Notes: generated by a model from the letters alone, not told the origin. A stretch of 64,000 bases of DNA from Apilactobacillus xinyiensis (GCF_019656235.1 NZ_BPLL01000001.1:84409-148408), one strand, 5' to 3'; shown: positions 19,257 through 29,491, counted from the first letter of the stretch. Numbers and translations are program-made.

Positions 19257-20138
19257 ATGAATAAAAAATGGGCAGTAGGAATTGCCGGTGTTTTATTAAG
19301 TTGTACATTAGCTGCTTGTGGTAGCAAAACTGTTGCAACTACTAACGGTGGTAAAATTACTGAAAGTGAATACTACAGCAGTATGAAGGATACTTCAAAC
19401 GGTAAAGCTGTTTTACAACAAATGATTTTAAACAAAGTATTGAACAAAGAATACGGTGATAAAGTATCTAAATCAGATATTAACGCTCAAGTAAATACTT
19501 ATAAAAAGACATATGGTAAACAATTTGACGCTATGTTACAACAACAAGGTTTAACATTAGCTTCATTAAAAGACCAAATCAAGTCAAATCTTTTGATTAA
19601 GGAAGCTGTAAAAGCTAACACCAAAGTTTCTGACAAAGATTTACAAAATCAATTTAAATCTTTCCAACCAAAAGTTACTGTTAATGAAATTTTAGTATCA
19701 AGCAAGAGCGATGCTGAAAAAGTAATTAGCCAACTTAAAGATGGTAAGAAATTCTCTGACTTAGCTAAGAAATACTCTAAAGACTCATCTAACAAAAACA
19801 ATGGTGGTCGTTTAGATGCATTTGATAATACTAACACTACTTTAGACAGTAACTTTAAAGAAGCTGCCTTCAAACTATCAAATGGTGAATACACCAAGAC
19901 ACCTGTTAAGACCCAATATGGTTACCAAATTATCCAAATGGTTAACCATCCTAAGAAAGGTTCTTACAAAGATCACGTTAATGAACTTAAAGACCAAATT
20001 GTTGATAGCAAGTTAAATGATAGTACAACTCTTCGTTCTGTAGTATCTAAGGTACTTAAGAATGGTGGAGTAGAAATTAAAGATAAAGACTTACAAAACA
20101 TTCTAAGTTCATATCTAACTAGCGATTCTAAAAAATAA
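19257..20138 (+). CDS. prsA: PrsA foldase lipoprotein (peptidyl-prolyl isomerase)
   Basis: Extracytoplasmic foldase that helps secreted proteins fold after export. With the start at ATG 19257 the protein is 293 aa: lipoprotein signal [14 protein letters not shown] with lipobox LAAC (Cys21), an N-terminal chaperone domain, a parvulin domain (about 125-225; [24 protein letters not shown]), and a basic helical tail. An ATG four codons upstream is possible but gives an atypical signal peptide. Likely client here is the sedolisin at 49575-51380 among other exported proteins (inference). Confidence 0.95.
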   Translation: MNKKWAVGIAGVLLSCTLAACGSKTVATTNGGKITESEYYSSMKDTSNGKAVLQQMILNKVLNKEYGDKVSKSDINAQVNTYKKTYGKQFDAMLQQQGLTLASLKDQIKSNLLIKEAVKANTKVSDKDLQNQFKSFQPKVTVNEILVSSKSDAEKVISQLKDGKKFSDLAKKYSKDSSNKNNGGRLDAFDNTNTTLDSNFKEAAFKLSNGEYTKTPVKTQYGYQIIQMVNHPKKGSYKDHVNELKDQIVDSKLNDSTTLRSVVSKVLKNGGVEIKDKDLQNILSSYLTSDSKK

Positions 20139-20140
20139 TT

Positions 20141-20194
20141 AAGTAAATTAAAAAGGCATTCTCTATTAGTAGAGAGTGTCTTTTTAATTTACTT
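20141..20194. terminator. Long bidirectional terminator, prsA / yhaN
   Basis: Arms 20141-20164 and 20171-20194 match at 22 of 24 positions around a 6-nt loop, with A/T tracts on both sides. The right arm includes the last bases of yhaN. Confidence 0.88.
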
Positions 20195-22732
20195 AATTTC
20201 AATGATAGATTGACTATCAAAATAGTCTTTAACTGAACTGTCAGCCGTCAAGTATATAACTTGTACATCCTTGCTAACCTCATTAATTAGTTTCATTGCT
20301 TGATTATACCGATTATTATCATACTCATAAAAACCATCGTCAATTAAAATAGGCAAACTATACTTTTGACTAAAGCCAACTGCCATAGAAAGTAAAATTG
20401 CAAAATATAATTGTTGCATAGTTCCCCTCGACAATTCACCTACATCAAATTTAATTTTATCAAAACGAGTTAATTTTAGTTTACTCTTATAGTAAGTAAT
20501 GTTTATATAGTTGGCATTAGTCAATATTGAAAAATACTCTTGAGCTCTCGATTTAATGTTAGGAATTAAATCAGCCGTTGCTAAATCTAACATTTTATCT
20601 ATCCATTGATTTGATAATTCCAATGATAACCAATTTTTAGTTAGATGAATAATTTCTGATTCTAAATTAGCTTTTTGTTGAACTAGTTCTAAATAAGTTC
20701 CATCTGCTTTTAATAAAGAAATTTGTGATTGTAACTCTGTTTTTTGTTTAGTTAAATTCAAAATATTTTTTTGTAAACTATTTAATTTTGCATTAACATC
20801 ACTATATTCATTATTCAGAGTCGTTAAACTATCATATTTATTGATTGAACAATATACTTCTTCAGAAATCTGCTGATTAATTTGAGATAAGTCATTCATC
20901 TCTTGTTTAATTTTTAATTGACGAGCATATTCTTCATTGAATTCATTGCGATTCTTAATATTACGATTCTTAAAAAATGCATTTAAAGTATGCTTAATTT
21001 CTGTAATTTTAGAAGTTAATTGCTTCTGTTTGGAAACTAAAGCATTATTTTGATTAGCATTATTTTGGTAAAGATAGATTTCGTGTTCGTTTTTATTAAT
21101 ATATGATTTTACTTTTAGTAATTTATCAGAATAGCTGTCTTCTGAATCAGTAACATGAGTAATTTTGTTAAAATTATCAAAATACGTATTTAACGTTTTC
21201 AATAATGTATCAACCTCAATTTTCAAATGATTATAATTCGTTAATATTTTGTTATAGTTTTTTAGGTTGGGTTGTAGCATAATCCAATCATTTGGGTTAT
21301 CACTTTCATAGTTAAACTGCTTTTTGTAAAATTCAAGTTTAATATTAATATCATTAAGTTGTTGAGATAACTCCTGTTCCGCTTGCAAACTTCGATTGTG
21401 ATTATCGTAAAGCATTTTAAAACCTGAAACAACTAATAAAACGCTCCCAATCGCAGAAATTAATAAATTTGTAAATAATCCAGCTGCCATCATTAGTATG
21501 GCACAAATCAATAACAGTGAATATAAATAATTATTTTTTAAAGTAAATACAGACTTAGGATCTTTTTTTGAAGTTTGAGTTAATAAATCACTTTTGCTTT
21601 TTAATAGAGATTTTATTTCTGAAATTTGAACATCATTTAATGGCTTAGAATTCAAATTTTGTGAATAATATTTTTTATAAATTGCAATTTGTTTTTTTAA
21701 AGAATTTAAGTTATGAATATTTGAATTATATTCAATGATATTTTTTTCAATCAAATCTAATCGTGACTTAAATTTTTCAATATCGGCATAAGCTTTGTTA
21801 AACTCGTTATTTTGTTTTGTAAGTTTAACATTATCATTTACATTTAATTGATCTTCTAAATTTTTTATCTTGTCATTTAAATTATTCAATTGATTATAGA
21901 TATTATCTAAGACAATCTTATCTTCTTCATCAAATCCAGATGGTAAATTAATCTTTTTTAAATCATTATATTTTTTTAGCTTTTGACATAAATTCCAATT
22001 ATTTTTAAAATTTTGTAATTGATTAAGGTTAGTACTTATAGACTTAAATTCATCATTTGCCCTATTATATTCTAGTTTTACATGATTTAAACTATTTTCT
22101 AAATTAGTATAATCATTTTGCTTTAATTTAGCTTGATTTATTCTATCCAAAAGTGATTCATATTCTTTTAATTTTTTATTTAATAATGGTTTCCTACCAG
22201 TTTTTGCATATATTTTTTTATTACGTTTTACTAAATCATCTTTTAATTGAATAAATTTTTCACTACCAGCAAACCCTACTTTTTGAATAATATAGGCTAA
22301 TTGCTCATCACTAACTTTAGAAAAAGCTTTTGTATCAAAATTTCCAAAATAAAAAATATTGTCAAAAGCATCACGATTGATTGGACCTAATATATTTTTT
22401 AAGTAATCATTAGATACTTTATCACCAGAATCATTTTTTATTATTGATAGTTCTCCACCGTGAGCACCAGCTATTCTTTTCAATATAAATAACTGACCAT
22501 CAATATCAACTAATAATTCGCCTCCATATGATTTAGTATTTTTAGGAATATACTGTTCATATGTATTATGACCATCTTTAAATCCAAATAATATACCCTT
22601 TATAAAGCTAACTAAAGTCGTCTTACCAGATTCATTATTTCCAAAAATAACGTTTAACTTATCGCTTTTTAAAATAATATCGTCATCTTGCCATTTACCA
22701 TATCCAAATATTTTTAACTGCTTAATTAGCAT
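20189..22732 (-). CDS. yhaN: YhaN-like SMC-type AAA ATPase
   Basis: An 847-aa Rad50/SbcC-like ATPase. The N-terminal half-site holds Walker A FGNNESGKTT (about 30-39); long coiled coils fill most of 170-700; the C-terminal half has the signature VGELSRGTMQQLYFA and Walker B LPILIDDGF. A hydrophobic pair of segments around 405-445 interrupts the coiled coil, as in YhaN relatives, and may place the hinge in the membrane. It abuts yhaO, its presumed nuclease partner. DNA-end processing is inferred from the SbcCD likeness. Confidence 0.88.
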   Translation of the reverse strand: MLIKQLKIFGYGKWQDDDIILKSDKLNVIFGNNESGKTTLVSFIKGILFGFKDGHNTYEQYIPKNTKSYGGELLVDIDGQLFILKRIAGAHGGELSIIKNDSGDKVSNDYLKNILGPINRDAFDNIFYFGNFDTKAFSKVSDEQLAYIIQKVGFAGSEKFIQLKDDLVKRNKKIYAKTGRKPLLNKKLKEYESLLDRINQAKLKQNDYTNLENSLNHVKLEYNRANDEFKSISTNLNQLQNFKNNWNLCQKLKKYNDLKKINLPSGFDEEDKIVLDNIYNQLNNLNDKIKNLEDQLNVNDNVKLTKQNNEFNKAYADIEKFKSRLDLIEKNIIEYNSNIHNLNSLKKQIAIYKKYYSQNLNSKPLNDVQISEIKSLLKSKSDLLTQTSKKDPKSVFTLKNNYLYSLLLICAILMMAAGLFTNLLISAIGSVLLVVSGFKMLYDNHNRSLQAEQELSQQLNDINIKLEFYKKQFNYESDNPNDWIMLQPNLKNYNKILTNYNHLKIEVDTLLKTLNTYFDNFNKITHVTDSEDSYSDKLLKVKSYINKNEHEIYLYQNNANQNNALVSKQKQLTSKITEIKHTLNAFFKNRNIKNRNEFNEEYARQLKIKQEMNDLSQINQQISEEVYCSINKYDSLTTLNNEYSDVNAKLNSLQKNILNLTKQKTELQSQISLLKADGTYLELVQQKANLESEIIHLTKNWLSLELSNQWIDKMLDLATADLIPNIKSRAQEYFSILTNANYINITYYKSKLKLTRFDKIKFDVGELSRGTMQQLYFAILLSMAVGFSQKYSLPILIDDGFYEYDNNRYNQAMKLINEVSKDVQVIYLTADSSVKDYFDSQSIIEIK

Positions 22733-23902
22733 CTATTCATCCCCCTTCATTTCATCACCCATCAAAATATTTTTAGAAAGTTGATTTAATTCTAAAATAT
22801 TATCATGTTTAGAAAAATATTCTTTAATAAATGAATATTTAAATAGTGAACTAGCGCTATCAGAAATATTATCTGTATTAAAAACTTTATCTTGGGTTAA
22901 TTTCCAATATTTATCACCAATTAAGTTAAAGTTATTTTTAACACTTCTAAAATTAATGTTATAAACCCAAGCGTTTAAATCTTGATATTTATCTTTTAAA
23001 TTATCTTGTAACATTTCTAATAAATCATCATTACTTAATTGTGGTAATTTTTGAAAATAAATGTCTAATTTCAATAAATTCATTTTCTTAAAGCCTTGCT
23101 TAATAATAGCATTAAGAATTACCTGTATTAACTGCATTTCAGACATATTGTCTAATTGCAGTTCAAGATTAGACCAATTTATTTTAGAAGTTGCGTTAAA
23201 TTGAACTTTATTAGTATCAGTATCTATGATTAAATATCCCTTATCACCGGATTCATTTTGATGTCTACCTTGAGTATTTCCAGAATACCAAATTGGTGGA
23301 TTAGCATTTAATTGTTGTCTTTTATGAATGTGTCCTAGGGCCCAATAATCATAATTCTTTGATAATAATTGATTGACGCTAAAATTAGCATAATGAGATT
23401 CAGTAGCATCGTCTCCATGAAACATACCAATCTGGTAATCTACATTACTTTTAATTGGATAATCATTTATTTTGATAGCATCTATCCATTTATCAGTATA
23501 GCTAAAACCACACATTCCAACAGATTTATTTTTAATTTGAACTATTTTATTAGTAACCTTATCGGGAAAAACATATACATTTTTGGGATATATTCCTAAC
23601 TCATTGCTATGATAATCATGATTCCCATAACTCATAAAAACGGGTATATGAAACTCATTTAACTTTTCAAATTGTTCCTGCAAAAATAGTTTAGCTTTAG
23701 GTGATGGGTTATCGCTATCAAATAGATCTCCAACAATTAACAAAAAATCAACTTTTTTATTAATTGCATCTTTAACCACACTAGCAAAAGAATCGAATGT
23801 TGAATTCAAAATGTCTTTGTTTAATTGATTAGGTATATCATTACCTAACATTCCTTTAAAAGGACTTTCAAGATGTAAATCCGCAACATGCATAAATTTC
23901 AT
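22733..23902 (-). CDS. yhaO: YhaO-like metallophosphoesterase (SbcD-like nuclease)
   Basis: A 389-aa calcineurin-fold phosphoesterase with the metal motifs DLHLESPF (D8, H10), VGDLFDSDNP, SYGNHDYH, and late GHIHKRQ. This is the Mre11/SbcD layout. The stop directly abuts the yhaN start, so the two are one transcription and probably one protein complex. In B. subtilis yhaO and yhaN sit near prsA and hit, as here. Nuclease polarity and substrate are not known from sequence. Confidence 0.9.
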   Translation of the reverse strand: MKFMHVADLHLESPFKGMLGNDIPNQLNKDILNSTFDSFASVVKDAINKKVDFLLIVGDLFDSDNPSPKAKLFLQEQFEKLNEFHIPVFMSYGNHDYHSNELGIYPKNVYVFPDKVTNKIVQIKNKSVGMCGFSYTDKWIDAIKINDYPIKSNVDYQIGMFHGDDATESHYANFSVNQLLSKNYDYWALGHIHKRQQLNANPPIWYSGNTQGRHQNESGDKGYLIIDTDTNKVQFNATSKINWSNLELQLDNMSEMQLIQVILNAIIKQGFKKMNLLKLDIYFQKLPQLSNDDLLEMLQDNLKDKYQDLNAWVYNINFRSVKNNFNLIGDKYWKLTQDKVFNTDNISDSASSLFKYSFIKEYFSKHDNILELNQLSKNILMGDEMKGDE

Positions 23903-23913
23903 AAATTTCTCCT

Positions 23914-23953
23914 TAAAAAAAGTCGTATCATTTAATTATGATACGACTTTTAA
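23914..23953 (-). terminator. Terminator after the penicillin-binding protein gene
   Basis: AAAGTCGTATCAT pairs with ATGATACGACTTT; minus-strand T-run follows. Confidence 0.88.
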
Positions 23954-23972
23954 ATTACAATAGTCAAAAGCT

Positions 23973-26072
23973 CTATTTTTCAATCATTTTTTTAGCATCT
24001 TCAATCCAATTTTCAGTATTTTGTTTTATATTGTTAAAACCATCTTTAATGCTAGAACCAAACTTAGAAACACCATTTTTTATGTTTTCCCAAGTATCAG
24101 ATCCGCTAGAAGTTTTATTTTTTTCTTGAACCATAGAAGATGCATCTTTAACGTCAAAACTACTGTTTTTAGTGGTTGGAATAATTTGTTGCATTTCTTG
24201 TTTAAACAACGGACCAACTCCTGTTCCACTTAAATTTTCTAAGTGATGAGTTGCATTAGTATTATCAAAACCTTCCCAAGTAGCCACCACTACATCTGGA
24301 GTATAACCTATTATCCATTTATCTCTAGTAGCATTACTATCACCAGCATAATCAGCTTCGGTACTTCCAGTTTTACCAGCTACTTGATATCCATCTGGCT
24401 TAGCATCTACTCCAGTTCCCTCATTAAACACGTTAAGCATCATACTAGTCATTTCGTCAGCTACTTTGCTGCTCATAACTTTAGTAGGATTACCATTATC
24501 TGTGTTATCAACCACTGTATTACCAGATGCATCTACTATTTTTCTAATGTAGTTAGGTTTAGTCATGGTTCCGCCATTAGCAAAAGCAGTGTATGCGCCT
24601 GCCATTTCTTGTGGAGAAACTCCCTTAGAGGTACCTCCTAGCGCTAAAGCTAAATTGTTATCGCTTTTACCAATTGGCAAACCAAATTTCTTAACTGATT
24701 CATAACCCTCATCCGTTCCAATTTTATTCAAAAGCCAAACCGCTGGTGCATTCATACTATCGGCTAAAGCCTTATACATTGGAATCGTTCCTGTATACTG
24801 ATCATTATAGTTTTTAGGTGTATAGTGATTAGATCCATATGATTTTTTCTTGTTTACTAGACTAGAATCATAAGAATATCCATTTTCCAATGCTGGAGCA
24901 TAAACAGCGATTGGTTTTAAAGTTGAACCAGGTTGTCGTTTAATTTGATAGGCACGATTATAGCCTCTAAAAATATGACTTCCACGACCACCTACAACAG
25001 CCATAACGCCTCCATTTTTAGGATTAACAGCGACTGAAGCTGCTTGAACTTTAGTACCGTCAGCAGCATTATTAGGAAACATACTAGGATTATTAAATGA
25101 ATTTTGCATAGCTGTTTGCTGTTGTTGATTTAAATTAGTGTATATTTTGTATCCTTTATTCATAATATCAGATTCAGATATATGGTATTTATTAACAGCC
25201 TCATCAATGACTGCATCAAAATAATATGGGTACTTATATTTATCCTTATATGAATAGTTATCTTTCAAATTAATCGGTAAAGTTTTTAAATAATTAGCCT
25301 TGCTTTGAGATAGCTTATTATTTTCCACCATTAATTGTAATACCACATTTCGTCTAGCCTTAGCTAAATCAGGATGGTCGATAGGATTAAATCTCCCTGG
25401 ATTAGTTAACATTCCGGCAATAACTGCCGAGTCTTGAATTGAAAGATTTTTAGCTGGCATCCCAAAATATCTTTGTGACGCATCTTCCACTCCATAAACC
25501 CCATTACCAAAATATGCTGTATTCATATACATAGACAATATTGCATTCTTAGAGTAAACATTTTCCACTTGAATGGATATGAAAAGCTCCTTAAGTTTTC
25601 GACTGTAAGTCTGTTCTTGGGTTAAATATGCATTTTTAACTAGTTGTTGAGTTAAAGTACTACCACCACCACTAATGTAATCACGATGCATCAATTTGTT
25701 TTTAACAACTAATAACATCGCTCTACCAATTCCTTTAATTGAAAAGCCATGTTCATGATAAAAATTACGATCTTCAGTAGATAAAATAGCATTTGGAATG
25801 TTGGGGGATATTCGCTTAAAGCCTACATAAGTCCCCTTTTGTGAATAAATACTACCTGCCTTATCATCATTAGAATCATATATTCTCGTTGTTTTTTCCA
25901 ATGAAGAATGTAAAGTTCCAACGTCAATAGTTTTAGCTACATAAGTGCAATAAGAGCTAATAATAAATATTGCAGTAAGTACAAATATAATTAAAAATTT
26001 AGTTATAAAATATCTTCGCCAAAATGATTTAACTTTAGATAAAAAATAACTAAAATTATTATTTTCTTCCAT
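23973..26072 (-). CDS. Class A penicillin-binding protein (transglycosylase/transpeptidase)
   Basis: Bifunctional peptidoglycan synthase, about 699 aa, PBP1A/2A type. A cytoplasmic N-terminus and one membrane helix (about 25-45) precede a GT51 domain with EDRNFYHEHG, GGSTLTQQLVKN and RKLKE. The transpeptidase has SxxK as STLK, SxN as SMN, and KTG in AGKTGST. The C-terminal 60 residues are a Ser/Lys/Asn-rich helical tail without PASTA or FN3 repeats. Start ATG 26070-26072 or the adjoining TTG 26073-26075; AGGAG fits either. Single gene with own terminator. Confidence 0.94.
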   Translation of the reverse strand: MEENNNFSYFLSKVKSFWRRYFITKFLIIFVLTAIFIISSYCTYVAKTIDVGTLHSSLEKTTRIYDSNDDKAGSIYSQKGTYVGFKRISPNIPNAILSTEDRNFYHEHGFSIKGIGRAMLLVVKNKLMHRDYISGGGSTLTQQLVKNAYLTQEQTYSRKLKELFISIQVENVYSKNAILSMYMNTAYFGNGVYGVEDASQRYFGMPAKNLSIQDSAVIAGMLTNPGRFNPIDHPDLAKARRNVVLQLMVENNKLSQSKANYLKTLPINLKDNYSYKDKYKYPYYFDAVIDEAVNKYHISESDIMNKGYKIYTNLNQQQQTAMQNSFNNPSMFPNNAADGTKVQAASVAVNPKNGGVMAVVGGRGSHIFRGYNRAYQIKRQPGSTLKPIAVYAPALENGYSYDSSLVNKKKSYGSNHYTPKNYNDQYTGTIPMYKALADSMNAPAVWLLNKIGTDEGYESVKKFGLPIGKSDNNLALALGGTSKGVSPQEMAGAYTAFANGGTMTKPNYIRKIVDASGNTVVDNTDNGNPTKVMSSKVADEMTSMMLNVFNEGTGVDAKPDGYQVAGKTGSTEADYAGDSNATRDKWIIGYTPDVVVATWEGFDNTNATHHLENLSGTGVGPLFKQEMQQIIPTTKNSSFDVKDASSMVQEKNKTSSGSDTWENIKNGVSKFGSSIKDGFNNIKQNTENWIEDAKKMIEK

Positions 26073-26152
26073 CAATATTGTTCTCCTTTTATAAGGGAAT
26101 TTTACTTTTAAACAATGACTATTTTACAACAAATTAATATAATTATTCATAA

Positions 26153-26189
26153 TAAAAAAGTACATTTAACAAAAATGTTAAATGTACTT
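26153..26189 (-). terminator. Terminator after argS
   Basis: Stem AGTACATTTAAC/GTTAAATGTACT with a T-run on the minus strand just after the argS stop. Confidence 0.88.
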
Positions 26190-26195
26190 AGTTCA

Positions 26196-27890
26196 TTACA
26201 TTGCGTCTGGAGCTTTAACACCAAGCAATCTTAATGATTCTTTCAACACAATAGAAACAGATTTAACCAATGCTAATCGAGCATTTAATTCGCTGTCATC
26301 AGCTAGAATTTTAGAATGAGCATAGTACTTGTTGAATGATTTAGCTAAACGTAATGAATATTTAGCTACAACTGATGGTTCTAATTCTTTACATGCCATT
26401 TTAATAATATTTGGAAAATCATTTAGTAACTTACTAGTGTCCCATGATTCTACATCATTAAGTTTGTATGATTCATCACCACTGAAATCTGTTTTACCAG
26501 CTTTTCTCAAAATACTTTCTGCACGAGCATGAGAGTATTGCACGTAAGGACCAGTTTCACCTTCAAAACGTAATTGATCTTCTAAAACAAAATCAATATT
26601 ATTGATTTTTTCATTCTTCAAATCACCAAAGACGATTGCACCAACTCCAACCTCATTAGCAACTTCTTCTTTATTTGGTAAACTTGGATTCTTTTCTTCA
26701 ATTTGTTTTTTAGCAATCTCAATTGAATCATTTAGAACTTCATCCAATAGAATAATTCTTCCAGAACGAGTTGATAGTTTTTTACCGTTTACTGTAATCA
26801 AACCAAATGGAACATGGTATAAATGTTCAGCTGAAGGAACTCCCATTTCTTTAAGTACTGCTTTCAATTGCTTAAAGTAATAAGTTTGTTCTGAACCTAC
26901 AACATATAAGTTCATAGCTGGATTATAAGTACGATCACGATATAAGGCAGTAGCTATATCACGAGTAATGTATAGTGAAGCTCCGTCACTCTTAAGGATA
27001 AGTGCTGGGTTTAAGTCATATTTATCCAAGTCAACAATTGTTGCACCTTGTGATTTACTTAAAAGTCCCTTGCCATTCAAAATATCGATAACTTCTTGCA
27101 TTTTATCATTGTAAAATGCCTCACCATTGTAAGTATCAAATTTAACCCCTAATTTATCATAAATTTTATCGAAGGCTTCAATAGATACTTCACGGAACCA
27201 TTTCCATAACTTAATTGCTTCTTCATTTCCGTTTTCTAGTTTTTTGAACCAGTCACGAGCAATGTCATCTAATTCTGGATTTTCTTTGTCTAATTTATGG
27301 AATTTTACATAGTACTTAACTAAATAGTTAATAGGGTCTTTTTTAACATCTTCTTCGTTACCCCATTTTAAATAAGCAGTAATCAATTTACCAAATTGAG
27401 TACCCCAATCACCTAAATGGTTATCCTTGATTGGATGGTAACCATTTTTAGTTAAAATATTAGCAATTGAGTTTCCAATAACAGTAGATCTTAAGTGTCC
27501 CATTGAAATTGGTTTAGCAATGTTAGGTGATGACATATCGATAGTTACATTGCCAGCTTTACCATCGTTATTAGCACCATAATTGCTACCATCTGTTAAT
27601 ACTGATTTAATAACATTATTACTAAATAAGCTCTTATCTAAGAAAAAGTTTACATATGGACCTACTGCAACCACTTTTTCAAAACTATCTTTTTCAATTT
27701 TATCAACAATATCCAAAGCAATTTGTTGTGGTGCTTTACGCAACACCTTAGCTAAAGCAAATGCTGGGAAAGCTAAGTCTCCCATTTCAGATGTTTTAGG
27801 TCTTTCAATTTTACTATAAATATCTTCAACTGATATTTCGTTGTCAATGGCTTTGTTTACAGCTTGTGAAACTTGTTGTTTATAATCCAT
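26196..27890 (-). CDS. argS: Arginyl-tRNA synthetase
   Basis: Class I synthetase for tRNA-Arg, 564 aa. The N-terminal Add1 domain covers about 1-105; SPNIAKPISMGHLRST (about 120) contains the HIGH-type site as MGHL; the KMSKS-type loop appears as LSTRSGR (about 374); the DALR anticodon-binding domain is C-terminal with YVQYSHARAESIL. KMSKS is altered in many ArgS, so its form is not a defect. Preceded by a T-box. Confidence 0.97.
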   Translation of the reverse strand: MDYKQQVSQAVNKAIDNEISVEDIYSKIERPKTSEMGDLAFPAFALAKVLRKAPQQIALDIVDKIEKDSFEKVVAVGPYVNFFLDKSLFSNNVIKSVLTDGSNYGANNDGKAGNVTIDMSSPNIAKPISMGHLRSTVIGNSIANILTKNGYHPIKDNHLGDWGTQFGKLITAYLKWGNEEDVKKDPINYLVKYYVKFHKLDKENPELDDIARDWFKKLENGNEEAIKLWKWFREVSIEAFDKIYDKLGVKFDTYNGEAFYNDKMQEVIDILNGKGLLSKSQGATIVDLDKYDLNPALILKSDGASLYITRDIATALYRDRTYNPAMNLYVVGSEQTYYFKQLKAVLKEMGVPSAEHLYHVPFGLITVNGKKLSTRSGRIILLDEVLNDSIEIAKKQIEEKNPSLPNKEEVANEVGVGAIVFGDLKNEKINNIDFVLEDQLRFEGETGPYVQYSHARAESILRKAGKTDFSGDESYKLNDVESWDTSKLLNDFPNIIKMACKELEPSVVAKYSLRLAKSFNKYYAHSKILADDSELNARLALVKSVSIVLKESLRLLGVKAPDAM

Positions 27891-27916
27891 AATAATTTTT
27901 ACCTCCTAAAATATAA

Positions 27917-28108
27917 AAAGTCTCTTACAATTATTAAATTGTAAGAGACGAGTTTTCCCGCGGTACCACTCTAATTGATATAAATCCACTTTATAATTTA
28001 TTTAAATGTGTTCTAAAAAGTGCGATTCGAAATACCAAATTACCCAGCTCTCATCATCCTAGGCTCGCTATCAAATTTAAGTATATCTACTATTCTTTTA
28101 TAATTGAA
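27917..28108 (-). promoter_or_regulatory. T-box leader of argS (tRNA-Arg responsive)
   Basis: Minus-strand T-box AGAGTGGTACCGCGGG (27957-27972) is followed by a 13-bp terminator stem (about 27920-27932 with 27938-27949) and TTTTT. Stem I is upstream, with a GATGAGAGC-like bulge motif and a probable specifier CGC (28022-28024), an Arg codon followed by A. T-box control of argS is recorded in several lactobacilli. Confidence 0.9.
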
Positions 28109-28109
28109 C

Positions 28110-28137
28110 AAAAAGAAAATTAAATAATTAAATTTTC
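28110..28137 (-). terminator. AT-rich terminator after tRNA-Gly
   Basis: GAAAATT/AATTTTC stem with a 9-nt loop, then TTTTT on the minus strand. Weak stem; some read-through into the argS leader is possible, as no clear -35/-10 pair lies between. Confidence 0.5.
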
Positions 28138-28140
28138 TAA

Positions 28141-28211
28141 AGCGGGTAACGGGAATCGGACCCGCGACTTAAGCTTGGGAAGCTTATATTTTACCACTAA
28201 ACTATACCCGC
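28141..28211 (-). tRNA. tRNA-Gly(CCC)
   Basis: 71 nt. Acceptor GCGGGTA/TACCCGC; anticodon stem TAAGC/GCTTA encloses loop TTCCCAA, so the anticodon is CCC. T-arm GGTCCGATTCC is regular; discriminator T; CCA is not encoded. A lone gene between argS and the DUF2187 gene. Confidence 0.95.
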
Positions 28212-28252
28212 ATATGATATGATTATAACATAATCAACATATGCATGTATAA

Positions 28253-28465
28253 TTATTTTTTAGTAATTTTTGCATTCTTCTTGCTTACAATCGCTCTTTT
28301 GTTATATTCATTAACAACTATTGAATCTTCTTTATCATTATCAGTTATAAATACCATTACAGAATTTTCATATATTTTTTCAATCGTTCCAAAGAAATCA
28401 TGTTTTAAATAACCAAATTTTGGTGCAGATACATAATCACCAATTTTTAGTTCTTTTTCAGCCAT
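28253..28465 (-). CDS. DUF2187 family small protein
   Basis: A 70-aa protein beginning MAEKELKIGDYVSAP, with the short SH3-like beta pattern (GTIEKIYENSVMVFI) and a lysine-rich end that mark DUF2187 (YkvS-like) proteins of Firmicutes. Start ATG 28463-28465 with GAGG 8 nt upstream; the adjoining ATG at 28466 is an alternative. A clear promoter lies upstream. Role unknown; the basic surface would allow nucleic-acid binding, but that is a guess. Confidence 0.8.
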   Translation of the reverse strand: MAEKELKIGDYVSAPKFGYLKHDFFGTIEKIYENSVMVFITDNDKEDSIVVNEYNKRAIVSKKNAKITKK

Positions 28466-28501
28466 CATTATCACCTCAATTAATAGAATTAACGTGATAT
28501 G

Positions 28502-28530
28502 ATATTACCAAATAAAAACCGCCATATCAA
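28502..28530 (-). promoter_or_regulatory. Sigma-A promoter of DUF2187 gene
   Basis: TTGATA (28525-28530), 17-nt spacer, TAATAT (28502-28507) on the minus strand. It may also supply read-through transcription of tRNA-Gly(CCC). Confidence 0.75.
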
Positions 28531-28558
28531 GACTTAAAACAATTAAAAATTCAATGAT

Positions 28559-29491
28559 TTATTTGTTCAAAACTTCTTCATATTTATTTTTAATATAGTC
28601 AGCTGAACTTTGTAATTTATCTAATTCTTCTTTAGAAAGTTCTAATTTTAATTGCTTAACAATTCCATTGCGTCCAACAATTGCTGGATATGATAAATAA
28701 ACGCCATATTCTTCTCGATAGTTAGATACCGGAAGTACAGTCATAGCATTATTTAATACCACATTCATTAATCTAACTGCTGCGGTTGCTACACCATAAC
28801 TAGTATATTTTTTACCGCTAAACACTGTAAATCCACCGTCACGTGCATCTTTATCTAATTGATCTAAATCTAAATTATATTCATCTACTAAATCATAAAT
28901 AGAATGTCCTAAAACATCTACAGTAGACCAAGCAGTAAACTGAGAATTACCATGTTCACCTAGGTTGTAACCATTAACTGATCTAGAATCAACACCTACT
29001 TTTTTAGCAACTGCACGTTTCATCCTAGCAGAGTCTAATAATGTTCCAGTTCCCATAACGTGTTCTTTAGGTAATCCAGTAAATTTTTGATATAGGGATG
29101 TAATAACATCAACTGGATTAGTAATGGCTATTAAAATCCCATCAAAACCTGATTCTTTTATTTTGTTAGCAACGTCTACAACATTTCTTTGATTAAATGG
29201 TAATTCAGCAAAACGATTTCCTTTAGCTTCGGGTGTATCCAAAATACCAATATTTCCTAAAGCTGAAATAATTACATCTGCATCTTTCAATTCACTATAA
29301 TCATTAACAATAATGTTAGTATGATACTCCAAATTAGGCATAGCTTCTTCAAAATCAATCGCATCTGCATTTACCTTTTTTTCATTAATATCAATTAAAA
29401 CTAAGTCATCTACAAAACCATTAGCCACAATATAATGAGCTACTGTAGAACCTACATGTCCATCACCAATAATACCAACTTTTCTAGACAT
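28559..29491 (-). CDS. L-2-hydroxyisocaproate dehydrogenase (LDH/MDH family)
   Basis: NAD-dependent reduction of branched 2-keto acids such as 2-ketoisocaproate to L-hydroxy acids. The 310-aa length equals the Weissella L-HicDH. Rossmann motif IIGDGHVGS (7-15), Asp in LVLIDINE fixes NAD, Arg in KGNRFAEL, the NPVDVIT segment, SARMKRAV Arg and catalytic His in GEHGNSQF are all present. The substrate loop is the L-HicDH type rather than the LDH type. Start ATG 29489-29491 with AGGAG 8 nt upstream. It follows racD after a terminator. Confidence 0.9.
   Translation of the reverse strand: MSRKVGIIGDGHVGSTVAHYIVANGFVDDLVLIDINEKKVNADAIDFEEAMPNLEYHTNIIVNDYSELKDADVIISALGNIGILDTPEAKGNRFAELPFNQRNVVDVANKIKESGFDGILIAITNPVDVITSLYQKFTGLPKEHVMGTGTLLDSARMKRAVAKKVGVDSRSVNGYNLGEHGNSQFTAWSTVDVLGHSIYDLVDEYNLDLDQLDKDARDGGFTVFSGKKYTSYGVATAAVRLMNVVLNNAMTVLPVSNYREEYGVYLSYPAIVGRNGIVKQLKLELSKEELDKLQSSADYIKNKYEEVLNK

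Noticed and set aside
24243..24641. 132-aa plus-strand reading frame
   Set aside because: Antisense to the conserved transpeptidase domain of the penicillin-binding protein; Ser/Ile-rich shadow.
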